Shown one piece after another: positions 37,001 through 49,725 of a stretch of 64,000 bases of DNA (positions within the stretch are counted from its first letter, which is position 1; each line of letters opens with the position of its first letter). The position numbers and the translations under genes are program-made. This DNA comes from Aphelocoma coerulescens. Its lineage: Eukaryota; Chordata; Aves; Passeriformes; Corvidae. The stretch lies in the NCBI RefSeq assembly GCF_041296385.1, contig NC_091014.1:47696078-47760077 (forward strand), in the 5' to 3' direction. The notes under the pieces were generated by a model. It was not told where the DNA came from. It saw nothing but the letters and a program-made list of their open reading frames with translations, and searched no databases.

Positions 37001-38440
37001 GCCACAACCCAATGCCCGATTTCTGGCTCAAACTAGGGTTAGGGTTACGCCTAGGGTTAGGCTTGAGAAAACCACAAAGCCAGGAGCTCCAGGGACACTC
37101 ACCATGCGAAAGGCAGGCCAAGTTGAGCACGATACAGTTAAAACCTTGCTCCCTCTTCTTCTTTCTGCTTGGAACTCGCCGCCGCCCAATGCCCCATTTC
37201 TGGCTCAAACTAGGTTATGGTTATGGTTACACCTAGTGTTAGGGTTTGAGAAATCCATAAAACCAGGAGCTCCAGGGATACTCAGCATGCGAAAGGCAGG
37301 CCAAGCTTATCGCAGCACAGCCAAAACCTTGCTCCCACTACTTCATTCTTCTTGGAAGTCGCCACAACCCAATGCCTGATTTCTGGCTCAATCTAGGGTT
37401 AGGGTTAGGGTTAGGGTTATGCCTAGGGTTAGGCTTGAGAAAACCACAAAGCCAGGAGCTCCAGGGATACTCCCCATGCGAAAGGCAGGCCAAGCTCATC
37501 GCAGCACAGCCAAAACCTTGCTCTCACTTCTTCATTCTTCTTGGGATTCACCACAGCCCAATGCCCGATTTCTGGCTCAAACTAGGGTTAGGGTTACGCC
37601 TAGGGTTAGGCTTGAGAAAACCACAAAGCCAGGAGCTCCAGGGACACTCACCATGTGAAAGGCAGGCCAAGTTGAGCACGATACAGTTAAAACCTTGCTC
37701 CCTCTTCCTCTTTCTGCTTGGAACTCACCGCCACCCAATGCCCCATTTCTGGCCCAAACTTCGGTTATGTTTATGGTTACACCTAGTGTTAGGATTTGAG
37801 AAATCCACAAAGCCAGGAGCTCCAGGGATACTCAGCATGCGAAAGGCAGGCCAAGCTTATCGCAGCACAGCCAAAACCTTGCTCCCTCTTCTTCATTCTT
37901 CTTGGAAGTCGCCACAACCCAATGCCTGATTTCTGGCTCAAACTAGGGTTAGGGTTAGGGTTAGGGTTACGCCTAGGTTAAGGTTTGAGAAAACCACAAA
38001 GCCAGGAGCTCCAGGGACACTCACCATGTGAAAGGCAGGCCAAGTTGAGCACGATACAGTTAAAACCTTGCTCCCTCTTCTTCTTTCTGCTTGGAACTCA
38101 CCGCCGCCCAATGCCCCATTTCTGGCTCCAACTAGGGTTATGGTCGTGGTTACACCTAGTGTTAGGGTTTGAGAAATCCACAAAGCCAGGAGCTCCGGGG
38201 ATACTCAGCATGTGAAAGGCAGGCCAAGCTTATCGCAGCACAAGCAAAACCTTGCTCCTTCTTCTTCTTTCTGCTTGGAACTTGCCACAGCAAAATGCCC
38301 GATTTCTGGCTCAAACTAGGGTTAGGGTTAGGGTTAGGGTTACGCCTAGGGTTAGGCTTGAGAAAACCACAAAGCCAGGAGCTCCAGGGACGCTCACCAT
38401 GCGAAAGGCAGGCCAAGTTGAGCACGATACAGTTAAAACC
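34062..38440 (+). repeat. 9-monomer repeat D in tandem (1,655 bp, about 2.6 copies)
   Basis: Copies begin at 34,062, 35,717 and 37,372, exactly 1,655 bp apart, which equals 189+177+184+189+184+189+183+177+183 for X4 X2 Yc X4 Y X4h Y X2 Y. This is the first half of repeat C amplified on its own. Copy 3 breaks near 38,440, where its Y unit switches into a Yc unit. The first two copies share the rare TACTCTCCATGCG variant, and copy 3 has a private AAGCTCATCG near 37,495. Confidence 0.88.
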
Positions 38441-40545
38441 TTGCTCCCTCTTCCTCTTTCTGCTTGGAACTCACCGCCACCCAATGCCCCATTTCTGGCC
38501 CAAACTTCGGTTATGTTTATGGTTACACCTAGTGTTAGGATTTGAGAAATCCACAAAGCCAGGAGCTCCAGGGATACTCAGCATGCGAAAGGCAGGCCAA
38601 GCTTATCGCAGCACAGCCAAAACCTTGCTCCCTCTTCTTCATTCTTCTTGGAAGTCGCCACAACCCAATGCCTGATTTCTGGCCCAAACTAGGGTTAGGG
38701 TTAGGGTTAGGGTTACGCCTAGGTTAAGGTTTGAGAAAACCACAAAGCCAGGAGCTCCAGGGACACTCACCATGTGAACGGCAGGCCAAGTTGAGCACGA
38801 TACAGTTAAAACCTTGCTCCCTCTTCTTCTTTCTGCTTGGAACTCACCGCCGCCCAATGCCCCATTTCTGGCTCCAACTAGGGTTATGGTCGTGGTTACA
38901 CCTAGTGTTAGGGTTTGAGAAATCCACAAAGCCAGGAGCTCCGGGGATACTCAGCATGTGAAAGGCAGGCCAAGCTTATCGCAGCACAAGCAAAACCTTG
39001 CTCCTTCTTCTTCTTTCTGCTTGGAACTTGCCACAGCCCAATGCCCGATTTCTGGCTCAAACTAGGGTTAGGGTTAGGGTTAGGGTTACGCCTAGGGTTA
39101 GGCTTGAGAAAACCACAAAGCCAGGAGCTCCAGGGATATTCCCCATGCGAAAGGCAGGCCAAGCTTATCGCAGCACAGCCAAAACCTTGCTCCCACTTCT
39201 TCATTCTTATTGGAATTCACCACAGCCCAATGCCCGATTTCTGGCTCAAACTAGGGTTAGGGTTACGCCTAGGGTTAGGCTTGAGAAAACCACAAAGCCA
39301 GGAGCTCCAGGGGCACTCGCCACGCGAAAGGCAGGCCAAGTGGAGCACGATACAGTTAAAACCTTGCTCCCTCTTCTTCTTTCTGCTTGGAACTCGCCGC
39401 CGCCCAATGCCCCATTTCTGGCTCAAACTAGGTTATGGTTATGGTTACACCTAGTGTTAGGGTTTGAGAAATCCATAAAACCAGGAGCTCCAGGGATACT
39501 CAGCATGCGAAAGGCAGGCCAAGCTTATCGCAGCACAGCCAAAACCTTGCTCCCACTTCTTCATTCTTCTTGGAAGTCGCCACAACCCAATGCCTGATTT
39601 CTGGCTCAATCTGGGGTTAGGGTTAGGGTTAGGGTTACGCCTAGGGTTAGGCTTGAGAAAACCACAAAGCCAGGAGCTCCAGGGATACTCCCCATGCGAA
39701 AGGCAGGCCAAGCTTATCGCAGCACAGCCAAAACCTTGCTCTCACTTCTTCATTCTTCTTGGGATTCACCACAGCCCAATGCCCGATTTCTGGCTCAAAC
39801 TAGGGTTAGGGTTACGCCTAGGGTTAGGCTTGAGAAAACCACAAAGCCAGGAGCTCCAGGGACACTCACCATGTGAAAGGCAGGCCAAGTTGAGCACGAT
39901 ACAGTTAAAACCTTGCTCCCTCTTCCTCTTTCTGCTTGGAACTCACCGCCACCCAATGCCCCATTTCTGGCCCAAACTTCGGTTATGTTTATGGTTACAC
40001 CTAGTGTTAGGATTTGAGAAATCCACAAAGCCAGGAGCTCCGGGGATACTCAGCATGCGAAAGGCAGGCCAAGCTTATCGCAGCACAGCCAAAACCTTGC
40101 TCCCACTTCTTCATTCTTCTTGGAATTCACCACAGCCCAATGCCCGATTTCTGGCTCAAACTAGGGTTAGGGTTACGCCTAGGGTTAGGCTTGAGAAAAC
40201 CACAAAGCCAGGAGCTCCAGGGACACTCACCATGCGAAAGGCAGGCCAAGTTGAGCACGATACAGTTAAAACCTTGCTCCCTCTTCTTCTTTCTGCTTGG
40301 AACTCGCCGCCGCCCAATGCCCCATTTCTGGCTCAAACTAGGTTATGGTTATGGTTACACCTAGTGTTAGGGTTTGAGAAATCCATAAAACCAGGAGCTC
40401 CAGGGATACTCAGCATGCGAAAGGCAGGCCAAGCTTATCGCAGCACAGCCAAAACCTTGCTCCCACTACTTCATTCTTCTTGGAAGTCGCCACAACCCAA
40501 TGCCTGATTTCTGGCTCAATCTAGGGTTAGGGTTAGGGTTAGGGT
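38440..40545 (+). repeat. Mosaic segment E, copy 1 (recurs at 43,589-45,694)
   Basis: Begins at the abrupt Y to Yc switch and matches 43,589-45,694 at an offset of 5,149 bp (28 monomers). Parts also match the second half of repeat C at an offset of 8,655 bp (for example 30,935 to 39,590). I read it as a segment built by joining modules from the C and D repeats. Confidence 0.8.
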
Positions 40546-43500
40546 TATGCCTAGGGTTAGGCTTGAGAAAACCACAAAGCCAGGAGCTCCAGGGATACTC
40601 TCCATGCGAAAGGCAGGCCAAGCTTATCGCAGCACAGCCAAAACCTTGCTCTCACTTCTTCATTCTTCTTGGGATTCACCACAGCCCAATGCCCGATTTC
40701 TGGCTCAAACTAGGGTTAGGGTTACGCCTAGGGTTAGGCTTGAGAAAACCACAAAGCCAGGAGCTCCAGGGACACTCACCATGTGAAAGGCAGGCCAAGT
40801 TGAGCACGATACAGTTAAAACCTTGCTCCCTCTTCCTCTTTCTGCTTGGAACTCACCGCCACCCAATGCCCCATTTCTGGCCCAAACTTCGGTTATGTTT
40901 ATGGTTACACCTAGTGTTAGGATTTGAGAAATCCACAAAGCCAGGAGCTCCAGGGATACTCAGCATGCGAAAGGCAGGCCAAGCTTATCGCAGCACAGCC
41001 AAAACCTTGCTCCCTCTTCTTCATTCTTCTTGGAAGTCGCCACAACCCAATGCCTGATTTCTGGCTCAAACTAGGGTTAGGGTTAGGGTTAGGGTTAGGG
41101 TTACGCCTAGGTTAAGGTTTGAGAAAACCACAAAGCCAGGAGCTCCAGGGACACTCACCATGTGAAAGGCAGGCCAAGTTGAGCACGATACAGTTAAAAC
41201 CTTGCTCCCTCTTCTTCTTTCTGCTTGGAACTCACCGCCGCCCAATGCCCCATTTCTGGCTCCAACTAGGGTTATGGTCGTGGTTACACCTAGTGTTAGG
41301 GTTTGAGAAATCCACAAAGCCAGGAGCTCCGGGGATACTCAGCATGTGAAAGGCAGGCCAAGCTTATCGCAGCACAAGCAAAACCTTGCTCCTTCTTCTT
41401 CTTTCTGCTTGGAACTTGCCACAGCCCAATGCCCGATTTCTGGCTCAAACTAGGGTTAGGGTTAGGGTTAGGGTTACGCCTAGGGTTAGGCTTGAGAAAA
41501 CCACAAAGCCAGGAGCTCCAGGGACGCTCACCATGCGAAAGGCAGGCCAAGTTGAGCACGATACAGTTAAAACCTTGCTCCCTCTTCTTCTTTCTGCTTG
41601 GAACTCACCGCCGCCCAATGCCCCATTTCTGGCTCAAACTAGGTTATGGTTATGGTTACACCTAGTGTTAGGGTTTGAGAAATCCACAAAACCAGGAGCT
41701 CCAGGGATACTCAGAATGCGAAAGGCAGGCCAAGCTTATCGCAGCACAGCCAAAACCTTGCTCCCACTTCTTCATTCTTCTTGGAAGTCGCCACAACCCA
41801 ATGCCCGATTTCTGGCTCAAACTAGGGTTAGGGTTACGCCTAGGGTTAGGCTTGAGAAAACCACAAAGCCAGGAGCTCCAGGGACACTCACCATGCGAAA
41901 GGCAGGCCAAGTTGAGCACGATACAGTTAAAACCTTGCTCCCTCTTCTTCTTTCTGCTTGGAACTCGCCGCCGCCCAATGCCCCATTTCTGGCTCAAACT
42001 AGGTTATGGTTATGGTTACACCTAGTGTTAGGGTTTGAGAAATCCATAAAACCAGGAGCTCCAGGGATACTCAGCATGCGAAAGGCAGGCCAAGCTTATC
42101 GCAGCACAGCCAAAACCTTGCTCCCACTACTTCATTCTTCTTGGAAGTCGCCACAACCCAATGCCTGATTTCTGGCTCAATCTAGGGTTAGGGTTAGGGT
42201 TAGGGTTATGCCTAGGGTTAGGCTTGAGAAAACCACAAAGCCAGGAGCTCCAGGGATACTCCCCATGCGAAAGGCAGGCCAAGCTTATCGCAGCACAGCC
42301 AAAACCTTGCTCTCACTTCTTCATTCTTCTTGGGATTCACCACAGCCCAATGCCCGATTTCTGGCTCAAACTAGGGTTAGGGTTACGCCTAGGGTTAGGC
42401 TTGAGAAAACCACAAAGCCAGGAGCTCCAGGGACACTCACCATGTGAAAGGCAGGCCAAGTTGAGCACGATACAGTTAAAACCTTGCTCCCTCTTCCTCT
42501 TTCTGCTTGGAACTCACCGCCACCCAATGCCCCATTTCTGGCCCAAACTTCGGTTATGTTTATGGTTACACCTAGTGTTAGGATTTGAGAAATCCACAAA
42601 GCCAGGAGCTCCAGGGATACTCAGCATGCGAAAGGCAGGCCAAGCTTATCGCAGCACAGCCAAAACCTTGCTCCCTCTTCTTCATTCTTCTTGGAAGTCG
42701 CCACAACCCAATGCCTGATTTCTGGCTCAAACTAGGGTTAGGGTTAGGGTTAGGGTTACGCCTAGGTTAAGGTTTGAGAAAACCACAAAGCCAGGAGCTC
42801 CAGGGACACTCACCATGTGAAAGGCAGGCCAAGTTGAGCACGATACAGTTAAAACCTTGCTCCCTCTTCTTCTTTCTGCTTGGAACTCACCGCCGCCCAA
42901 TGCCCCATTTCTGGCTCCAACTAGGGTTATGGTCGTGGTTACACCTAGTGTTAGGGTTTGAGAAATCCACAAAGCCAGGAGCTCCGGGGATACTCAGCAT
43001 GTGAAAGGCAGGCCAAGCTTATCGCAGCACAAGCAAAACCTTGCTCCTTCTTCTTCTTTCTGCTTGGAACTTGCCACAGCCCAATGCCCGATTTCTGGCT
43101 CAAACTAGGGTTAGGGTTAGGGTTAGGGTTACGCCTAGGGTTAGGCTTGAGAAAACCACAAAGCCAGGAGCTCCAGGGACGCTCACCATGCGAAAGGCAG
43201 GCCAAGTTGAGCACGATACAGTTAAAACCTTGCTCCCTCTTCTTCTTTCTGCTTGGAACTCACCGCCGCCCAATGCCCCATTTCTGGCTCAAACTAGGTT
43301 ATGGTTATGGTTACACCTAGTGTTAGGGTTTGAGAAATCCACAAAACCAGGAGCTCCAGGGATACTCAGAATGCGAAAGGCAGGCCAAGCTTATCGCAGC
43401 ACAGCCAAAACCTTGCTCCCACTTCTTCATTCTTCTTGGAAGTCGCCACAACCCAATGCCTGATTTCTGGCTCAAACTAGGGTTAGGGTTACGCCTAGGG

Positions 43501-43588
43501 TTAGGCTTGAGAAAACCACAAAGCCAGGAGCTCCAGGGACACTCACCATGCGAAAGGCAGGCCAAGTTGAGCACGATACAGTTAAAAC
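40500..43588 (+). repeat. 9-monomer repeat D, second group (1,661 bp copy plus a partial copy)
   Basis: Copies begin at 40,500 and 42,161. The first is 1,661 bp, 6 bp longer than usual, because its X4 tract at 41,071-41,103 has five hexamers. It shares TACTCTCCATGCG with the copies at 34,062 and 35,717. The second follows D order for about seven units, then diverges near 43,480-43,590, where an X2 with AGTCGCC sequence is followed by Yc. Confidence 0.83.
41071..41103 (+). repeat. Five-hexamer telomeric tract
   Basis: CTAGGG plus four TTAGGG plus TTA, one hexamer more than the usual X4. It is the only five-hexamer tract I found and explains the 1,661 bp length of its 9-mer. Gain of one unit by replication slippage or exchange is the simplest cause. 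Confidence 0.93.
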
Positions 43589-45694
43589 CTTGCTCCCTCT
43601 TCCTCTTTCTGCTTGGAACTCACCGCCACCCAATGCCCCATTTCTGGCCCAAACTTCGGTTATGTTTATGGTTACACCTAGTGTTAGGATTTGAGAAATC
43701 CACAAAGCCAGGAGCTCCAGGGATACTCACCATGCGAAAGGCAGGCCAAGCTTATCGCAGCACAGCCAAAACCTTGCTCCCTCTTCTTCATTCTTCTTGG
43801 AAGTCGCCACAACCCAATGCCTGATTTCTGGCTCAAACTAGGGTTAGGGTTAGGGTTAGGGTTACGCCTAGGTTAAGGTTTGAGAAAACCACAAAGCCAG
43901 GAGCTCCAGGGACACTCACCATGTGAACGGCAGGCCAAGTTGCGCACGATACAGTTAAAACCTTGCTCCCTCTTCTTCTTTCTGCTTGGAACTCACTGCC
44001 GCCCAATGCCCCATTTCTGGCTCCAACTAGGGTTATGGTCGTGGTTACACCTAGTGTTAGGGTTTGAGAAATCCACAAAGCCAGGAGCTCCGGGGATACT
44101 CAGCATGTGAAAGGCAGGCCAAGCTTATCGCAGCACAAGCAAAACCTTGCTCCTTCTTCTTCTTTCTGCTTGGAACTTGCCACAGCCCAATGCCCGATTT
44201 CTGGCTCAAACTAGGGTTAGGGTTAGGGTTAGGGTTACGCCTAGGGTTAGGCTTGAGAAAACCACAAAGCCAGGAGCTCCAGGGATATTCCCCATGCGAA
44301 AGGCAGGCCAAGCTTATCGCAGCACAGCCAAAACCTTGCTCCCACTTCTTCATTCTTATTGGAATTCACCACAGCCCAATGCCCGATTTCTGGCTCAAAC
44401 TAGGGTTAGGGTTACGCCTAGGGTTAGGCTTGAGAAAACCACAAAGCCAGGAGCTCCAGGGGCACTCGCCACGCGAAAGGCAGGCCAAGTGGAGCACGAT
44501 ACAGTTAAAACCTTGCTCCCTCTTCTTCTTTCTGCTTGGAACTCGCCGCCGCCCAATGCCCCATTTCTGGCTCAAACTAGGTTATGGTTATGGTTACACC
44601 TAGTGTTAGGGTTTGAGAAATCCATAAAACCAGGAGCTCCAGGGATACTCAGCATGCGAAAGGAAGGCCAAGCTTATCGCAGCACAGCCAAAACCTTGCT
44701 CCCACTTCTTCATTCTTCTTGGAAGTCGCCACAACCCAATGCCTGATTTCTGGCTCAATCTGGGGTTAGGGTTAGGGTTAGGGTTACGCCTAGGGTTAGG
44801 CTTGAGAAAACCACAAAGCCAGGAGCTCCAGGGATACTCCCCATGCGAAAGGCAGGCCAAGCTTATCGCAGCACAGCCAAAACCTTGCTCTCACTTCTTC
44901 ATTCTTCTTGGGATTCACCACAGCCCAATGCCCGATTTCTGGCTCAAACTAGGGTTAGGGTTACGCCTAGGGTTAGGCTTGAGAAAACCACAAAGCCAGG
45001 AGCTCCAGGGACACTCACCATGTGAAAGGCAGGCCAAGTTGAGCACGATACAGTTAAAACCTTGCTCCCTCTTCCTCTTTCTGCTTGGAACTCACCGCCA
45101 CCCAATGCCCCATTTCTGGCCCAAACTTCGGTTATGTTTATGGTTACACCTAGTGTTAGGATTTGAGAAATCCACAAAGCCAGGAGCTCCGGGGATACTC
45201 AGCATGCGAAAGGCAGGCCAAGCTTATCGCAGCACAGCCAAAACCTTGCTCCCACTTCTTCATTCTTCTTGGAATTCACCACAGCCCAATGCCCGATTTC
45301 TGGCCCAAACTAGGGTTAGGGTTACGCCTAGGGTTAGGCTTGAGAAAACCACAAAGCCAGGAGCTCCAGGGACACTCACCATGCGAAAGGCAGGCCAAGT
45401 TGAGCACGATACAGTTAAAACCTTGCTCCCTCTTCTTCTTTCTGCTTGGAACTCGCCGCCGCCCAATGCCCCATTTCTGGCTCAAACTAGGTTATGGTTA
45501 TGGTTACACCTAGTGTTAGGGTTTGAGAAATCCATAAAACCAGGAGCTCCAGGGATACTCAGCATGCGAAAGGCAGGCCAAGCTTATCGCAGCACAGCCA
45601 AAACCTTGCTCTCACTACTTCATTCTTCTTGGAAGTCGCCACAACCCAATGCCTGATTTCTGGCTCAATCTAGGGTTAGGGTTAGGGTTAGGGT
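43589..45694 (+). repeat. Mosaic segment E, copy 2
   Basis: Second copy of 38,440-40,545. Private changes noticed include AGTTGCGCACG near 43,940, CACTGCCGCCC near 43,996, GAAAGGAAGGCC near 44,660 and GGCCCAAACTAGGG near 45,303. The last 850 bp overlaps the start of the 11-monomer repeat that follows. Confidence 0.78.
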
Positions 45695-48600
45695 TACGCC
45701 TAGGGTTAGGCTTGAGAAAACCACAAAGCCAGGAGCTCCAGGGATACTCCCCATGCGAAAGGCAGGCCAAGCTTATCGCAGCACAGCCAAAACCTTGCTC
45801 CCACTTCTTCATTCTTATTGGAATTCACCACAGCCCAATGCCCGATTTCTGGCTCAAACTAGGGTTAGGGTTACGCCTAGGGTTAGGCTTGAGAAAACCA
45901 CAAAGCCAGGAGCTCCAGGGACACTAACCATGCGAAAGGCAGGCCAAGTTGAGCACGATACAGTTAAAACCTTGCTCCCTCTTCTTCTTTCTGCTTGGAA
46001 CTCGCCGTCGCCCAATGCCCCATTTCTGGCTCAAACTAGGTTATGGTTATGGTTACACCTAGTGTTAGGGTTTGAGAAATCCACAAAGCCAGGAGCTCCA
46101 GGGATACTCAGCATGCGAAAGGCAGGCCAAGCTTATCGCAGCACAGCCAAAACCTTGCTCCCACTTCTTCATTCTTCTTGGAAGTCGCCACAACCCAGTG
46201 CCTGATTTCTGGCTCAATCTAGGGTTAGGGTTAGGGTTAGGGTTACGCCTAGGGTTAGGCTTGAGAAAACCACAAAGCCAGGAGCTCCAGGGATACTCAG
46301 AATGCGAAAGGCAGGCCAAGCTTATCGCAGCACAGCCAAAACCTTGCTCCCACTTCTTCATTCTTATTGGAATTCACCACAGCCCAATGCCCGATTTCTG
46401 GCTCAAACTAGGGTTAGGGTTACGCCTAGGGTTAGGCTTGAGAAAACCACGAAGCCAGGAGCTCCAGGGACACTCACCATGCGAAAGGCAGGCCAAGTTG
46501 AGCACGATACAGTTAAAACCTTGCTCCCTCTTCTTCTTTCTGCTTGGAACTCGCCGCCGCCCAATGCCCCATTTCTGGCTCAAACTAGGTTATGGTTATG
46601 GTTACACCTAGTGTTAGGGTTTGAGAAATCCACAAAACCAGGAGCTCCAGGGATACTCAGCATGCGAAAGGCACGCCAAGCTTATCGCAGCACAGCCAAA
46701 ACCTTGCTCCCACTACTTCATTCTTCTTGGAAGTCGCCACAACCCAATGCCTGATTTCTGGCTCAATCTAGGGTTAGGGTTAGGGTTAGGGTTATGCCTA
46801 GGGTTAGGCTTGAGAAAACCACAAAGCCAGGAGCTCCAGGGATACTCCCCATGCGAAAGGCAGGCCAAGCTTATCGCAGCACAGCCAAAACCTTGCTCTC
46901 ACTTCTTCATTCTTCTTGGGATTCACCACAGCCCAATGCCCGATTTCTGGCTCAAACTAGGGTTAGGGTTACGCCTAGGGTTAGGCTTGAGAAAACCACA
47001 AAGCCAGGAGCTCCAGGGACACTCACCATGTGAAAGGCAGGCCAAGTTGAGCACGATACAGTTAAAACCTTGCTCCCTCTTCCTCTTTCTGCTTGGAACT
47101 CACCGCCACCCAATGCCCCATTTCTGGCCCAAACTTCGGTTATGTTTATGGTTACACCTAGTGTTAGGATTTGAGAAATCCACAAAGCCAGGAGCTCCGG
47201 GGATACTCAGCATGCGAAAGGCAGGCCAAGCTTATCGCAGCACAGCCAAAACCTTGCTCCCACTTCTTCATTCTTCTTGGAATTCACCACAGCCCAATGC
47301 CCGATTTCTGGCTCAAACTAGGGTTAGGGTTACGCCTAGGGTTAGGCTTGAGAAAACCACAAAGCCAGGAGCTCCAGGGACACTCACCATGCGAAAGGCA
47401 GGCCAAGTTGAGCACGATACAGTTAAAACCTTGCTCCCTCTTCTTCTTTCTGCTTGGAACTCGCCGCCGCCCAATGCCCCATTTCTGGCTCAAACTAGGT
47501 TATGGTTATGGTTACACCTAGTGTTAGGGTTTGAGAAATCCATAAAACCAGGAGCTCCAGGGATACTCAGCATGCGAAAGGCAGGCCAAGCTTATCGCAG
47601 CACAGCCAAAACCTTGCTCTCACTACTTCATTCTTCTTGGAAGTCGCCACAACCCAATGCCTGATTTCTGGCTCAATCTAGGGTTAGGGTTAGGGTTAGG
47701 GTTACGCCTAGGGTTAGGCTTGAGAAAACCACAAAGCCAGGAGCTCCAGGGATACTCCCCATGCGAAAGGCAGGCCAAGCTTATCGCAGCACAGCCAAAA
47801 CCTTGCTCCCACTTCTTCATTCTTCTTGGAATTCACCACAGCCCAATGCCCGATTTCTGGCTCAAACTAGGGTTAGGGTTACGCCTAGGGTTAGGCTTGA
47901 GAAAACCACAAAGCCAGGAGCTCCAGGGACACTCACCATGCGAAAGGCAGGCCAAGTTGAGCACGATACAGTTAAAACCTTGCTCCCTCTTCTTCTTTCT
48001 GCTTGGAACTCGCCGTCGCCCAATGCCCCATTTCTGGCTCAAACTAGGTTATGGTTATGGTTACACCTAGTGTTAGGGTTTGAGAAATCCACAAAGCCAG
48101 GAGCTCCAGGGATACTCAGCATGCGAAAGGCAGGCCAAGCTTATCGCAGCACAGCCAAAACCTTGCTCCCACTTCTTCATTCTTCTTGGAAGTCGCCACA
48201 ACCCAGTGCCTGATTTCTGGCTCAATCTAGGGTTAGGGTTAGGGTTAGGGTTACGCCTAGGGTTAGGCTTGAGAAAACCACAAAGCCAGGAGCTCCAGGG
48301 ATACTCCCCATGCGAAAGGCAGGCCAAGCTTATCGCAGCACAGCCAAAACCTTGCTCCCACTTCTTCATTCTTATTGGAATTCACCACAGCCCAATGCCC
48401 GATTTCTGGCTCAAACTAGGGTTAGGGTTACGCCTAGGGTTAGGCTTGAGAAAACCACGAAGCCAGGAGCTCCAGGGACACTCACCATGCGAAAGGCAGG
48501 CCAAGTTGAGCACGATACAGTTAAAACCTTGCTCCCTCTTCTTCTTTCTGCTTGGAACTCGCCGCCGCCCAATGCCCCATTTCTGGCTCAAACTAGGTTA

Positions 48601-49039
48601 TGGTTATGGTTACACCTAGTGTTAGGGTTTGAGAAATCCATAAAACCAGGAGCTCCAGGGATACTCAGCATGCGAAAGGCAGGCCAAGCTTATCGCAGCA
48701 CAGCCAAAACCTTGCTCCCACTACTTCATTCTTCTTGGAAGTCGCCACAACCCAATGCCTGATTTCTGGCTCAATCTAGGGTTAGGGTTAGGGTTAGGGT
48801 TATGCCTAGGGTTAGGCTTGAGAAAACCACAAAGCCAGGAGCTCCAGGGATACTCCCCATGCGAAAGGCAGGCCAAGCTTATCGCAGCACAGCCAAAACC
48901 TTGCTCTCACTTCTTCATTCTTCTTGGGATTCACCACAGCCCAATGCCCGATTTCTGGCTCAAACTAGGGTTAGGGTTACGCCTAGGGTTAGGCTTGAGA
49001 AAACCACAAAGCCAGGAGCTCCAGGGACACTCACCATGT
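44739..49039 (+). repeat. 11-monomer repeat F (2,008 bp, about 2.1 copies)
   Basis: Copies begin at 44,739 and 46,747, with a partial third from 48,755. The 2,008 bp length equals 189+177+184+177+183+189+177+183+189+177+183, that is X4 X2 Yc X2 Y X4 X2 Y X4 X2 Y, so this block is rich in X2 units. Shared rare variants such as CAACCCAGTGCC (46,195 and 48,203) and CCACGAAGCCAGG (46,448 and 48,456) confirm the period. The tract ends where repeat G begins near 49,040. Confidence 0.86.
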
Positions 49040-49698
49040 GAAAGGCAGGCCAAGTTGAGCACGATACAGTTAAAACCTTGCTCCCTCTTCCTCTTTCTGC
49101 TTGGAACTCACCGCCACCCAATGCCCCATTTCTGGCCCAAACTTCGGTTATGTTTATGGTTACACCTAGTGTTAGGATTTGAGAAATCCACAAAGCCAGG
49201 AGCTCCAGGGATACTCAGCATGTGAAAGGCAGGCCAAGCTTATCGCAGCACAGCCAAAACCTTGCTCCCTCTTCTTCATTCTTCTTGGAAGTCGCCACAA
49301 CCCAATGCCTGATTTCTGGCTCAAACTAGGGTTAGGGTTAGGGTTAGGGTTACGCCTAGGTTAAGGTTTGAGAAAACCACAAAGCCAGGAGCTCCAGGGA
49401 CACTCACCATGTGAAAGGCAGGCCAAGTTGAGCACGATACAGTTAAAACCTTGCTCCCTCTTCTTCTTTCTGCTTGGAACTCACCGCCGCCCAATGCCCC
49501 ATTTCTGGCTCCAACTAGGGTTATGGTCGTGGTTACACCTAGTGTTAGGGTTTGAGAAATCCACAAAGCCAGGAGCTCCGGGGATACTCAGCATGTGAAA
49601 GGCAGGCCAAGCTTATCGCAGCACAAGCAAAACCTTGCTCCTTCTTCTTCTTTCTGCTTGGAACTTGCCACAGCCCAATGCCCGATTTCTGGCTCAAA

Positions 49699-49725
49699 CT
49701 AGGGTTAGGGTAAGGGTTAGGGTTA
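49699..49725 (+). repeat. X4 telomeric tract with an internal TAAGGG unit
   Basis: Four-hexamer tract in which T at position 49,712 is replaced by A, giving TAAGGG. The copies near 55,794 and 61,876 have TTAGGG. It is private to repeat G copy 1 and introduces a TAA stop in the Gly-Leu reading frame. Confidence 0.9.

Noticed and set aside
38289..38297. CAGCAAAATGCCC in place of CAGCCCAATGCCC as a functional change
   Set aside because: It is a private two-base variant in one X4h unit with no wider pattern; useful only as a marker.
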